Shown: positions 7,006 through 14,375 of the stretch, in pieces | Numbering within the stretch: position 1 is the first letter of the stretch | Layout: every line of letters begins with the position of its first letter | NCBI GenBank assembly: GCA_035279785.1 | Contig: DATEHC010000028.1 | Coordinates: 1 to 34,875, forward strand | Source of the DNA: 40CM-4-65-16 sp035279785 | GTDB lineage: Bacteria > Chloroflexota > Dormibacteria > Dormibacterales > Dormibacteraceae | Reading direction: 5' to 3' | Length of the DNA: 34,875 nt | Program-made: the position numbers and the translations under genes | The notes under the pieces: model-generated | What the model was told of the DNA's origin: nothing | Databases searched by the model: none | What the model saw: the letters and a program-made list of their open reading frames with translations, nothing else

Positions 7006-7604
7006 GCGGGCTCGATCACGCTACCCGCCAGCTGGCGGAAGGCCGACAGGGCGCGGAGGCACGACTCGTCGTCGCGCGTCACCACGTAGTACAGGCCGAA
7101 CCCGAGCACCGTGTTCAGCACGAGCGGGACGAGCACGTCGCGCGGCACCAGGAGGCGGATTCGTCCGTCCTCCTCCAGGCGGTCGAGCTGCTCCTGAATC
7201 ACCTCGCGGTATCGCGTGAAGAGCTCAGGCAAGTAGGCGCGGAGCCGCTCGGTGCGCGGCGCCTGGACGAGGAGATCGAAGGCGGCCAGCTGGACGTCGC
7301 CGAGCCGGCGCAGCGAATCCCACAGCGACTCCACCCCGACCTCGAGGACCTCGAGCGGGTCGGTCAGCTGGTTCAGTGTCCGGCGGAGCTCCTCGACCGA
7401 CTTGGCGGTCAGGTACCGCCACGCCTCGACGAGAAGCTCCGACTTGGTCGGGAACCAGTACTGAAGGTTGCCGATGGCCACGCCCGCCTTGGAGGCGATG
7501 GCGCGGACGCTCGTGCCCGAATAGCCGTTTTCGAGGAGAGAGTCAGCCGCCGCGTGGATGATCTGGTCTCGGGTGCTTTCGGTCGCGGTGGCGGCACCGG
7601 TCAT
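7002..7604 (-). CDS. TetR/AcrR family transcriptional regulator
   Basis: 200 residues. Residues about 12-58 are a TetR helix-turn-helix domain (RDQIIHAAADSLLENGYSGTSVRAIASKAGVAIGNLQYWFPTK, seen in pieces). The rest is a helical ligand-binding domain not assigned to a ligand. As first gene of the prenyl synthase operon it probably controls its own operon, and perhaps the divergent aldolase gene. The ATG at 7604 sits inside an inverted repeat that overlaps a TATGCT -10-like hexamer, which fits autorepression. The effector is unknown; an isoprenoid or acyl compound would be a guess. Confidence 0.93.
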   Translation of the reverse strand: MTGAATATESTRDQIIHAAADSLLENGYSGTSVRAIASKAGVAIGNLQYWFPTKSELLVEAWRYLTAKSVEELRRTLNQLTDPLEVLEVGVESLWDSLRRLGDVQLAAFDLLVQAPRTERLRAYLPELFTRYREVIQEQLDRLEEDGRIRLLVPRDVLVPLVLNTVLGFGLYYVVTRDDESCLRALSAFRQLAGSVIEPA

Positions 7605-7622
7605 ACGTATGTACCAGCATAC
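7602..7622. promoter_or_regulatory. Putative TetR operator
   Basis: Two overlapping symmetries: the palindrome CATACGTATG (7602-7611), and GTATG-6 bases-CATAC (7607-7622). They cover the tetR start codon and a TATGCT hexamer on the minus strand. Position and symmetry suit an autorepressor site between tetR and the divergent aldolase gene. Confidence 0.5.
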
Positions 7623-7645
7623 TGAGGGCCAGGAAGCGACTGCGG

Positions 7646-7651
7646 GATAAT
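7646..7651 (+). promoter_or_regulatory. Putative -10 element of the aldolase gene
   Basis: GATAAT, 9 bases before the GTG start at 7661. It implies an mRNA with almost no 5' leader. No convincing -35 is seen. Confidence 0.35.
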
Positions 7652-7660
7652 CGGTCTGGC

Positions 7661-8302
7661 GTGCGAAGCATCGCCGATGCCTTCCCCAACCGATTGTGCG
7701 GCGTGCTGCGCACCGAGAACGCCGAAGCCGGATTTCAGGCGTGCCTTGCCGCCATGGAAGCAGGCGTGCAATCGATCGAGATCACGACGACCGTGCCCTC
7801 GTGCTTCGAGCTGATCAAGGGTCTCATCGCGACCACGTTCGGCCGCTATCCGGTCGGAGTCGGGACCGTGTGGGATCCCGGCGCGGTCAAAGAGGCGAAG
7901 GCCGCCGGAGCTTCTTTCGTGGTGACGCCGGTGCTGCTGCCGGAGGTCGCCGACGCATGCCGCAAGGAGGACATCCTCTGCGTGCTTGGGGCGCTGACCC
8001 CGACCGAGATCTACCAGGCGCGTCTGGCGGGCGCGGCGCTCGTCAAGATTTTTCCGATCGCGCCGGTGGGCGGTCCTCGCTACGTCGAGGCCCTCAACGG
8101 GCCGCTCGGCGGAGTTCCGTTCTGGGTCTCAGGCGGGGTTCCGGTCGAGGACATCGGGCCCTATCTGAGGCTCGGCGTGAAGGTGGTCGGGCTGACCGGC
8201 TCGCTGTTCCCGCCCGAGGCGCTGGTGCGGCGCGACATGGAGGCGATTCACCAGAACGCCGAGCGGGCCGCCCGGGCGGCGATGGAGGCCGTCGGGGACT
8301 AG
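7661..8302 (+). CDS. eda: 2-dehydro-3-deoxy-phosphogluconate (KDPG/KHG) aldolase
   Basis: Class I aldolase that splits KDPG to pyruvate and glyceraldehyde 3-phosphate (Entner-Doudoroff pathway), or a related 2-keto-3-deoxy acid. The 213-residue protein is a TIM barrel with GVLRTEN near the N-terminus, catalytic E40 (SIEITTTVP), the Schiff-base lysine K129 (GAALVKIFP) and a phosphate-binding WVSGGV loop near 160. The start is GTG at 7661, which has no ribosome binding site. No edd or other Entner-Doudoroff gene is in the window, so the substrate is not fixed by context. Its stop overlaps the convergent pilin gene by 4 bases. Confidence 0.92.
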   Translation: MRSIADAFPNRLCGVLRTENAEAGFQACLAAMEAGVQSIEITTTVPSCFELIKGLIATTFGRYPVGVGTVWDPGAVKEAKAAGASFVVTPVLLPEVADACRKEDILCVLGALTPTEIYQARLAGAALVKIFPIAPVGGPRYVEALNGPLGGVPFWVSGGVPVEDIGPYLRLGVKVVGLTGSLFPPEALVRRDMEAIHQNAERAARAAMEAVGD

Positions 8303-8472
8303 CCGCACCCCACGTGGTAGTTGCACATCGTGGCGGTGATGTTGGAGTAGAGGTTGGTGACGGCCTTGCCCGTCAGCAGCAGCATGAGGATCACGACCAG
8401 GGTGATCAACGCCAGGATCAGCGCGTACTCGACCAGCGCCTGACCCTCGTCCGATCTACGTCCGGTCAGCAC
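8299..8472 (-). CDS. Flp-type pilin, downstream copy
   Basis: 57 residues. The prepilin signature EGQALVEYALILALITLVVIL fits class IVb Flp pilins: cleavage after the Gly of EG would leave E at position 5 of the mature protein, followed by Tyr and a hydrophobic helix. The C-terminus, YSNITATMCNYHVGCG, closely matches that of the upstream copy and holds two cysteines six apart. The likely start is GTG at 8472, which overlaps the stop of the upstream pilin; no ATG is available. It ends convergent with the aldolase gene, with 4 bases shared. No tad/cpa assembly genes are in the window. Confidence 0.82.
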   Translation of the reverse strand: MLTGRRSDEGQALVEYALILALITLVVILMLLLTGKAVTNLYSNITATMCNYHVGCG

Positions 8473-8636
8473 CCCACGTGGTAGTTGCAGAGGGTCGCGC
8501 TGATGTTCGAGTAGACGTGAATCAGCTGTCCGCCCGTCGCGATCAGGGCGATGATCACGACCAACGCGATCAGGGCCAGGATGAGCGCGTACTCAACCAT
8601 TCCCTGTCCATGCTGCTTGTATGAAAAATGAATCAA
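8466..8636 (-). CDS. Flp-type pilin, upstream copy
   Basis: 56 residues from a TTG at 8636; an in-frame TAA lies a few codons upstream and no ATG is available before the pilin motif. The sequence around HGQGMVEYALILALIALVVII is the Flp prepilin motif, with E at position 5 after the processed Gly. The end VYSNISATLCNYHVGC nearly repeats the other copy, so the pair arose by tandem duplication. It begins 36 bases after the stop of the FAD subunit gene on the same strand and may share its transcript, although function argues for its own promoter. Product role: major or minor subunit of a tight-adherence pilus. Confidence 0.8.
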   Translation of the reverse strand: MIHFSYKQHGQGMVEYALILALIALVVIIALIATGGQLIHVYSNISATLCNYHVGC

Positions 8637-8672
8637 CTGACTTACCGACCTGAGATCTTAACCGTCGAGTCC

Positions 8673-9650
8673 CTAATCCTGGTCGCTTATTCGTGCGAGC
8701 GCCTGGGCGACGACCGTCCGGACCATGCGCTTGCGCCAGAAGTGGCTCAGGTCGGCGTTGTCCAGCGGCTTGGCGGGCTTCGCCGCCAGCTCTGCCGCCT
8801 CCCGGATCGTCTCCTCGTCCAGCCGCCGGCCCTTCAGAAGGTCTTGGGCGGCGGTCGCCTCGAGCGGGTGGGAGGCCACCGCGGACAGGACCAGCCTGCA
8901 GCTCTCCACGACGCCGCCGTCGATCCGGGCGGCGACGGCGGCTCCCGCGATGGGGAAGTCGATCGAGCCGCGGCGGCGCAACTTGACGTAGGCAGAGCGG
9001 GTTCCCGGCGCGGCCGTCAGGCGAAGGTCGGCGACGACCTCGGACGGTTGCTTGGACATGTACTCGATGCCGTCGTCTCGGTAGAGCGCGGTCACCGGGA
9101 GCTCTCGTTCGCCATCCGGACCGACCAGGGTCACCGTGCCGTCGAGCGCGATGGCCACGGGCGCCGTGTCGGAGGACGAAACTGCCCAGCACCGCGGGCT
9201 GGACGGGGCGACCAGGCAGATGTCTCCGTCCTTCTTCATGCAGAAACCGGCGGCCTTTCTCCACTCGTACGTCATGTCGTAGTAGTTGCACCTGGTGTCG
9301 ACGCAGAGGTTGCCGCCGATCGTGCCGGCGTTGCGGAGCGGCGGCGAGGAAACAAGCCCCGCGGCTTGCGCGTAGCCGGCGAAACGCGTGACGAGGTGTG
9401 GCTCGTTGGAGGCATCGGCGAGGGTCGTCGCCGCTCCGATCACGCAAACGTCGCTGCCGTTGCGCACGCCGCGAGGCAGGCAGTCGAGGCCGATCAGGGT
9501 GTCGATGTCGAACTGCCGTCGCTTCAGCTTCGGATAGAGGTCGGTCCCACCGGCGACGAACATCGCGCGCGGCCCTGCGTCCGCCGCCATCCGCGCCGCC
9601 TCGCGCGCGTCCTTGGGCTGGAGGTACCTCAGCCGAGGCAGCCTTAACAA
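8673..9650 (-). CDS. Molybdenum hydroxylase FAD/[4Fe-4S] subunit, 4-hydroxybenzoyl-CoA reductase beta type
   Basis: Middle electron-carrying subunit, 325 residues. The FAD-binding segments are FVAGGTDLYPKLKRR near 31-45 and NAGTIGGNLCVDTR near 107-120. Uniquely for 4-hydroxybenzoyl-CoA reductases, an insert supplies four cysteines, C121, C137, C145 and C154, spaced 16, 8 and 9. As I recall, this is the same spacing as the [4Fe-4S] ligands of the Thauera enzyme. Ordinary xanthine or CO dehydrogenase subunits lack this insert. The TTG at 9650 is preferred because the MLRLPRLRYLQPKD N-terminus is typical; it overlaps the upstream stop by 7 bases. Substrate is inferred: an aromatic CoA ester or related compound. 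Confidence 0.9.
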   Translation of the reverse strand: MLRLPRLRYLQPKDAREAARMAADAGPRAMFVAGGTDLYPKLKRRQFDIDTLIGLDCLPRGVRNGSDVCVIGAATTLADASNEPHLVTRFAGYAQAAGLVSSPPLRNAGTIGGNLCVDTRCNYYDMTYEWRKAAGFCMKKDGDICLVAPSSPRCWAVSSSDTAPVAIALDGTVTLVGPDGERELPVTALYRDDGIEYMSKQPSEVVADLRLTAAPGTRSAYVKLRRRGSIDFPIAGAAVAARIDGGVVESCRLVLSAVASHPLEATAAQDLLKGRRLDEETIREAAELAAKPAKPLDNADLSHFWRKRMVRTVVAQALARISDQD

Positions 9651-11944
9651 TCGAGGTCCTTCGGCGGCGGTTCGACCTTGATGGTCGGCGGATAGGGAAT
9701 CTCGGGGAAACGCTGCGGGCCGTAGCGCGGCTCCTCACCTTTCTCTTTGCGGCGCAGTGCCTCGACGATCTTCTCCGGGGTGACTGGAATCTCGTCGATC
9801 CACACGCCGAGCGCGTCATACACCGCGGCGCAAAGCGCGGGCGGCACCGGCAGGAGGGGACCCTGGCCCGCCTCCTTGGCGCCATAGGGACCTTCCCTGT
9901 CGATGGTCTCGACGATGAACGTCTCCACCTCGGGCATGTCGAGGAAGGTGGGGGACTTGTACTCGAGCATCGACGGCCACTTGTGAAGGCCCTTGCGAAA
10001 CGCCTGCTCCTCCATCAGCGCCTCGCCCAGGCCCATGTAGACGCTGCCCTCGACCTGTCCCTCGACGAGCAGGGGATTGATCGCGCGCCCGACGTCGTGC
10101 GCGATCCAGACCTTGTTGACATGCACGAGTCCAGTGCCTGCATCGACGTCGAGGTCGACGACGCACGCGGAGTAGCTGTACGCGGGGCTCGGGCCGACAC
10201 CCGATCCCTTGTAAGGGCCTGCGATCTTCGGCGGCGTATAGCTGCCGGCGGACGTCAGCGTGCCGAAGCGCGCCTCGCCCAGCACGCTTGCTTCTTCGAA
10301 GGTCACGTCCTCGAACTTCTTACCGCTCGCCTCGACCGCCTCGACGAGCAGGGCACGCATCTTGCGTGCCGCCTCGAGGGCGGCGTTGCCGGCCATGAAA
10401 GTGACGCGCGAGGAATAGGAGCCGAGGTCGATGGGCGTGGTGTCCGTGTCCGCGGTGACGAGCCGCACGTCCGCGGGCTGGAGGCCGAGTTCTTCGGCGA
10501 CGATCGTCGCGAGCACCGAGTCCGAGCCCTGGCCGATGTCCATCGCGCCGCAATAGACGGTCGCGCCGCCGCGGTCGACCTTGATCTGGACCTCGGAGTG
10601 CGGCATGTCGTTCCAGTAGATCGCGGTCCCCGCGCCGGAGAGGTAGCTGGAGATCGCGAAGCCCATTCCGTGGCCTGGCCGGCGCCGGCGTGTCGCGTAA
10701 CGCGACGCGTCGAGAACACGCTGCGTGCATTCGTCCAATCCGCACGAAGTGACCCGCAGCCAGTTGACCGCGCGCGTGTACGGCTGGATGAAGTTCCGCC
10801 GCTTCAGCTCGACTGGATCCATTCCGATGTCCCGCGCGATCTTCTCGAGGTGCAGCTCGAGTCCGAACCTCGGCTGCGGCGTGCCGTGGCCCCGCTTGGG
10901 CCCGCAGGGAGGCTTGTTCGTGAAGACACGGCAGCCTTCGAAGCGATAGGCGGGGATGTCGTACGTGACCGTTTGGAGGACGCCTGTATAAAAGGTCGAG
11001 GCGACTCCGTAGGAGCCGTAGGCGCCGCCGTCGAGAGCCGTCCGGAAATGCATCGCGGTGATGCGACCTTCGGCGTCGACGCCGGTGCGCACCCACATCA
11101 GGACCGGATGGCGGCCGCGGTGCGCATAGAAGACCTCCTCGCGCGTGAGCGTGCACTTGACCGGACGGCCCGTGAGCATCGCCAGCTTGCAGACGATGAT
11201 CTCGTGCGCGAACGGGTCTGTTTTGCCGCCGAAGCCGCCGCCGTGTGCGGCGCCGACGACGCGGATGCGGGGCATCGGCAGCTCGAGAACTTTCGACAGC
11301 GCGCGGTGGACGTAGTGCACGACCTGCGTCGACGACCAGAGAGTGACCTTCCCATCGCTATAAGTCGCGATGGCGCTGTGTTGCTCCATCGGCAGGTGCG
11401 TATTGCCCTGGTAAAAGAAGATGTCTTCGCGCACGTGCTTCGCGCGGTCGAATCCGCCTTCGACGTCGCCGAACTCCAGGGTCACGAACTTGTGGACGTT
11501 GTTCGGGCCGCCGTAGTCCTGGATGCGTTCGTCCTTCGGCGCCGCGAGCGCGGCGTCGATCGACATGACCGGCTCGAGAACGTCGTACTCCACCGCGATG
11601 GCGTCGCAGGCCGCGGCTGCGATCTCCTCCTCGGTGGCGGCGACCGCCGCGATCGGGTCGCCGACGTAGCGCACCTTCTCGTGCTCGAGCGCGCGCTCGT
11701 CCTGTGTCACGGGCAGGATGCCGAACTTCACAGGAAGGTCGGCGCCGGTGATCACGGCGAGGACGCCGGGGATCCGCCGCGCGGCGGACGTGTCGATCGA
11801 CAGGATCCGCGCGTGCGGGTGCGGGCTGCGAAGAATCTTGCAGTGCAAGGTGCGGGCCGGGAGCATGTCGTCGGCGTACACGGCGCGCCCCGTGACCCTG
11901 GGCGCCGCGTCGACTTTCGGCAGCCGCTTTCCGACGACCCTCAT
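9644..11944 (-). CDS. Molybdenum hydroxylase large (molybdopterin) subunit, 4-hydroxybenzoyl-CoA reductase alpha-like
   Basis: Catalytic subunit, 766 residues, about the size of HcrA. It shows the N-terminal a/b hammerhead domain (GRAVYADDMLPARTLHCKILRSPH, in parts), the molybdopterin motif AHGGGFGGKTD, RGHGTPQPRFGLE, MDIGQGSD, and near the C-terminus GAKEAGQGP with the family's catalytic glutamate. It binds molybdopterin cytosine dinucleotide and hydroxylates or reductively dehydroxylates its substrate. The frame is open further upstream, but that part is antisense-frame sequence within the iron-sulfur gene. ATG at 11944 overlaps the preceding stop (ATGA). Order HAD, [2Fe-2S], Mo, FAD on one strand suggests one transcript. 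Confidence 0.93.
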   Translation of the reverse strand: MRVVGKRLPKVDAAPRVTGRAVYADDMLPARTLHCKILRSPHPHARILSIDTSAARRIPGVLAVITGADLPVKFGILPVTQDERALEHEKVRYVGDPIAAVAATEEEIAAAACDAIAVEYDVLEPVMSIDAALAAPKDERIQDYGGPNNVHKFVTLEFGDVEGGFDRAKHVREDIFFYQGNTHLPMEQHSAIATYSDGKVTLWSSTQVVHYVHRALSKVLELPMPRIRVVGAAHGGGFGGKTDPFAHEIIVCKLAMLTGRPVKCTLTREEVFYAHRGRHPVLMWVRTGVDAEGRITAMHFRTALDGGAYGSYGVASTFYTGVLQTVTYDIPAYRFEGCRVFTNKPPCGPKRGHGTPQPRFGLELHLEKIARDIGMDPVELKRRNFIQPYTRAVNWLRVTSCGLDECTQRVLDASRYATRRRRPGHGMGFAISSYLSGAGTAIYWNDMPHSEVQIKVDRGGATVYCGAMDIGQGSDSVLATIVAEELGLQPADVRLVTADTDTTPIDLGSYSSRVTFMAGNAALEAARKMRALLVEAVEASGKKFEDVTFEEASVLGEARFGTLTSAGSYTPPKIAGPYKGSGVGPSPAYSYSACVVDLDVDAGTGLVHVNKVWIAHDVGRAINPLLVEGQVEGSVYMGLGEALMEEQAFRKGLHKWPSMLEYKSPTFLDMPEVETFIVETIDREGPYGAKEAGQGPLLPVPPALCAAVYDALGVWIDEIPVTPEKIVEALRRKEKGEEPRYGPQRFPEIPYPPTIKVEPPPKDLDC

Positions 11945-12435
11945 CCCATTCTTTCCGCGGCGAGCTCGATCGCCTCGAGGATCTTCACGTAGCCGGTGCA
12001 GCGGCACAGGTTGCCCGCGAGCGCTTCCCGAATCTCGTCGCGCGCGGGGCGAGGGTTCTCTTCGAGCAACGACCTGGCCGACAGGAGGATGCCGGGCGAG
12101 CAGTAACCGCACTGCGCCGCGCCGAGCTCCGCGAACGCGGCCTGCAGAGGGTGGAGCTCCGATCCGTTGGCGAGGCCTTCGATCGTCGTGATCGCGCGAC
12201 CTTGAATCTGTATGGGGAGGACAAGGCAGCTCAGCTGCGGTTTGCCGTCGATCAGCACCGTGCACGTGCCGCATTCGCCCAGCTCGCACCCGTGTTTGGT
12301 GCCGGTGAGCTGCATTTCCTCGCGGAGGACTTCGAGAAGCGTCTTGTGCACCGGGACCAGCAGCTCGCGCTGTTCTCCGTTGACGAGCAGAGTGAGGACG
12401 ACCCTCTGCACCTCCCTCTGCAGCTCATTCCTCAT
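11941..12435 (-). CDS. Molybdenum hydroxylase [2Fe-2S] subunit
   Basis: Small electron-transfer subunit, 164 residues. Plant-type ferredoxin domain with C50, C55, C58 and C70 (KHGCELGECGTC..SC), and a helical [2Fe-2S] domain with C109, C112, C144 and C146 (QCGYCSPG and NLCRCTGY). Both sets are complete. It passes electrons between the molybdenum centre and the FAD subunit. ATG at 12435 overlaps the end of the HAD gene by 11 bases. It is the first of three overlapping subunit genes. Confidence 0.96.
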   Translation of the reverse strand: MRNELQREVQRVVLTLLVNGEQRELLVPVHKTLLEVLREEMQLTGTKHGCELGECGTCTVLIDGKPQLSCLVLPIQIQGRAITTIEGLANGSELHPLQAAFAELGAAQCGYCSPGILLSARSLLEENPRPARDEIREALAGNLCRCTGYVKILEAIELAAERMG

Positions 12436-13180
12436 TCGTTTCGAGCATATTCCTCAGTGCACTGACGCATTCGTAAAGGTCGGGGACGACCGCGTCCGCG
12501 CGGCTCGAGTCGGGTCGCGGGTCGTCCGGGTAGACCAGGATCGTGCGCATGCCCAGCTCGAGCGCCGGCGCGACGTCGTTGTCTTCGCGATTGCCGATGA
12601 CAACGCACCGCTCCGCCGGCGCGCCCGCGCGGCGCATCGCCACCTGGAAGACAGCGGGATGCGGCTTGAGGTGCCCCGCGTCGACCGACGTGACGATCCC
12701 GTCGATCAGCTCCGCCATGCCGAGGGCGCGGAAGTCGTCCCAGTAGCTGTCCGCGTCCCGCCAGTACGTGTTGCTGGCGATAAATGTCCGGAGGCCGAGG
12801 TCGTGGATCGCCTGGAGCAGCTCCCTCGCGCCGGGCAGCGGCTGGAACCGATCGTGGATCGGGATCGCCATGGCGCGGCGTATGCGGGCGATGCTTCTCT
12901 CGTCGTCCGGCAAGCCCTGACGGGTGAGGCAGCCGCTGATCAGCTCCTCGGCGCCGACGACGATCCTGGCCTCGGTCGAAACCGTGCGGGCCTCGTCGCC
13001 CGGCCGGCTGCTCCGGAGCAGATCGTCGACGAGCGCGTCGACAACGGCGAGGTCATGACCTAACAGCGCGGCTCGGACCCGAGCCCGCCGGCCCTCGCCG
13101 TCGCCCTGCCGTATCGGCCAGGAATTCGGCCACAGAGTGCCGCCGACGTCGATCAGCGCGACTTCCAGGCGCGTCCCCAA
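12425..13180 (-). CDS. HAD-superfamily hydrolase
   Basis: 251 residues. Motif I is LIDVGGTLWP: the nucleophile D11 is present, but the usual second aspartate (DxD) is glycine, so a classical phosphatase acid/base is missing. Motif II is IASNT, motif III K in HLKPHPAVF, motif IV GNREDNDVAPALELG. The fold is clear but the substrate is not. The start is TTG at 13180; an in-frame stop lies three codons upstream, so no longer form exists. It precedes the Mo-hydroxylase genes and overlaps the first by 11 bases, which suggests co-transcription. Whether it serves the enzyme (for example in cofactor or substrate processing) is unknown. Its start lies 20 bases from that of divergent aroC. Confidence 0.88.
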   Translation of the reverse strand: MGTRLEVALIDVGGTLWPNSWPIRQGDGEGRRARVRAALLGHDLAVVDALVDDLLRSSRPGDEARTVSTEARIVVGAEELISGCLTRQGLPDDERSIARIRRAMAIPIHDRFQPLPGARELLQAIHDLGLRTFIASNTYWRDADSYWDDFRALGMAELIDGIVTSVDAGHLKPHPAVFQVAMRRAGAPAERCVVIGNREDNDVAPALELGMRTILVYPDDPRPDSSRADAVVPDLYECVSALRNMLETNEE

Positions 13181-13187
13181 CGCCGTC

Positions 13188-13193
13188 TATGAT
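13188..13193 (+). promoter_or_regulatory. Putative -10 element of aroC
   Basis: TATGAT, 7 bases before GTG 13201. A transcript from here would begin at the GTG, which decides in favour of this start over the ATG at 13189 that lies inside the hexamer. Confidence 0.45.
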
Positions 13194-13200
13194 CGCGTGC

Positions 13201-14361
13201 GTGTCGGGGCTCAGGTGGCTGACGAGCGGGGAATCGCATGGACCGCAGCTGACGGTTGTGATCGAAGGACTCCCTTCCGGGCTCGAGATCTCCGAGGGCG
13301 ACCTGCGCAAGGACCTTGCCCGCCGCCAGGGCGGCCACGGCCGCGGCGGCCGCCAGCAGATCGAGACCGACTTCGCGCGCATCGTCAGCGGGGTCCGCGG
13401 CGGCTACACCATCGGCAGCCCCGTCACCCTCGTGCTCGAGAACAAGGACCACGCCAACTGGACGGCGCAAATGACCGCGTCCAAGGAAGGGTTCGAGCCG
13501 AAGGTCGTAACGCGACTGCGGCCCGGACACGCCGATCTGGCCGGGGCGCTGAAGTACGGACACACAGACATCCGCAATGTGCTCGAGCGGTCGTCCGCTC
13601 GCGAGACCGCGACCCGCGTGGCGGCGGGCGCCGTGGCGCGCAAGCTGCTCGGCCACTTCGGCGTCGAGGTCCTGAGCTTCACGCAATCGATCGGCACGAT
13701 CGACATCGGATTCGAGGGCGTGGACCCGGACGTGCTGAGCGTCGAGGACATCGAGCTCTCACCGGTGCGCTGCCCCGACGCTGAGGCGTCCCGGCGCATG
13801 GTCGCGCTGATCGATGAAGTAGGCGGGCAGGGCGACACGCTGGGCGGGACGTTTAGGGTCATCGCGCGCGGCCTTCCGCCTGGGCTCGGGAGTTATGTCC
13901 ACTGGGACCGCAAGCTCGACGGCCAGCTCGCGCAGGCGGTCTTGTCGATCAACGCGATCAAGGCTGTGGAGTTCGGCGCGGGGTTCGAGGGCGCGTCGCG
14001 ACGCGGCTCGGAGTTCCACGACGAGATCGACTACGACGAGGGCCGTTTCCGCCACCTGACCAACCGCGCGGGAGGCATCACCGGCGGCGTGACCAACGGC
14101 GAGCCGATCGACCTGCGGGTCGCGATCAAGCCGATCTCCACGATGAAGAAGCCGATGATGTCGATCGACCTCCGCACCAAAGAGAAGACCGAGGCGCACT
14201 ACGAGCGAAGCGACGTCTGCGTGGTGCCGGCGGCGGGAGTGATCGGCGAGGCCGTCGTATCGCTGACTCTCGCCGACGCGTTCCTCGACAAGTTCGGCGG
14301 CGACTCGATGCCGGAGCTCGAGCGGAACTACCGTTCATACATGGAGTCCATCGCTCAATAA
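13201..14361 (+). CDS. aroC: Chorismate synthase
   Basis: Last step of the shikimate pathway: 5-enolpyruvylshikimate 3-phosphate to chorismate, using reduced FMN. The 386-residue protein begins MSGLRWLTSGESHGPQ, matching the usual N-terminus, and holds RRQGGHGRGGRQQIETD (FMN/substrate site), GSPVTLVLENKDH, the RSSARETATRVAAGAVA region, and a C-terminal KTEAHYERSDVC segment. GTG at 13201 is chosen on homology and on the TATGAT hexamer 7 bases upstream; ATG at 13189 would add MIAC. No other shikimate gene is near. The CoA-transferase genes follow within 14 bases. Confidence 0.96.
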   Translation: MSGLRWLTSGESHGPQLTVVIEGLPSGLEISEGDLRKDLARRQGGHGRGGRQQIETDFARIVSGVRGGYTIGSPVTLVLENKDHANWTAQMTASKEGFEPKVVTRLRPGHADLAGALKYGHTDIRNVLERSSARETATRVAAGAVARKLLGHFGVEVLSFTQSIGTIDIGFEGVDPDVLSVEDIELSPVRCPDAEASRRMVALIDEVGGQGDTLGGTFRVIARGLPPGLGSYVHWDRKLDGQLAQAVLSINAIKAVEFGAGFEGASRRGSEFHDEIDYDEGRFRHLTNRAGGITGGVTNGEPIDLRVAIKPISTMKKPMMSIDLRTKEKTEAHYERSDVCVVPAAGVIGEAVVSLTLADAFLDKFGGDSMPELERNYRSYMESIAQ

Positions 14362-14375
14362 GCAAGGTGATGTCG

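Noticed and set aside
9398..11992. Open frame of 864 codons on the plus strand
   Set aside because: It lies antisense to the Mo-hydroxylase large and FAD subunit genes, shows no recognisable domain and has Arg/Asp/His/Val-rich shadow composition typical of the opposite strand of high-GC genes.
11945..12289. N-terminal extension of the Mo-hydroxylase large subunit frame
   Set aside because: It overlaps the [2Fe-2S] subunit gene in another frame; homology starts at the ATG at 11944, which overlaps the preceding stop.
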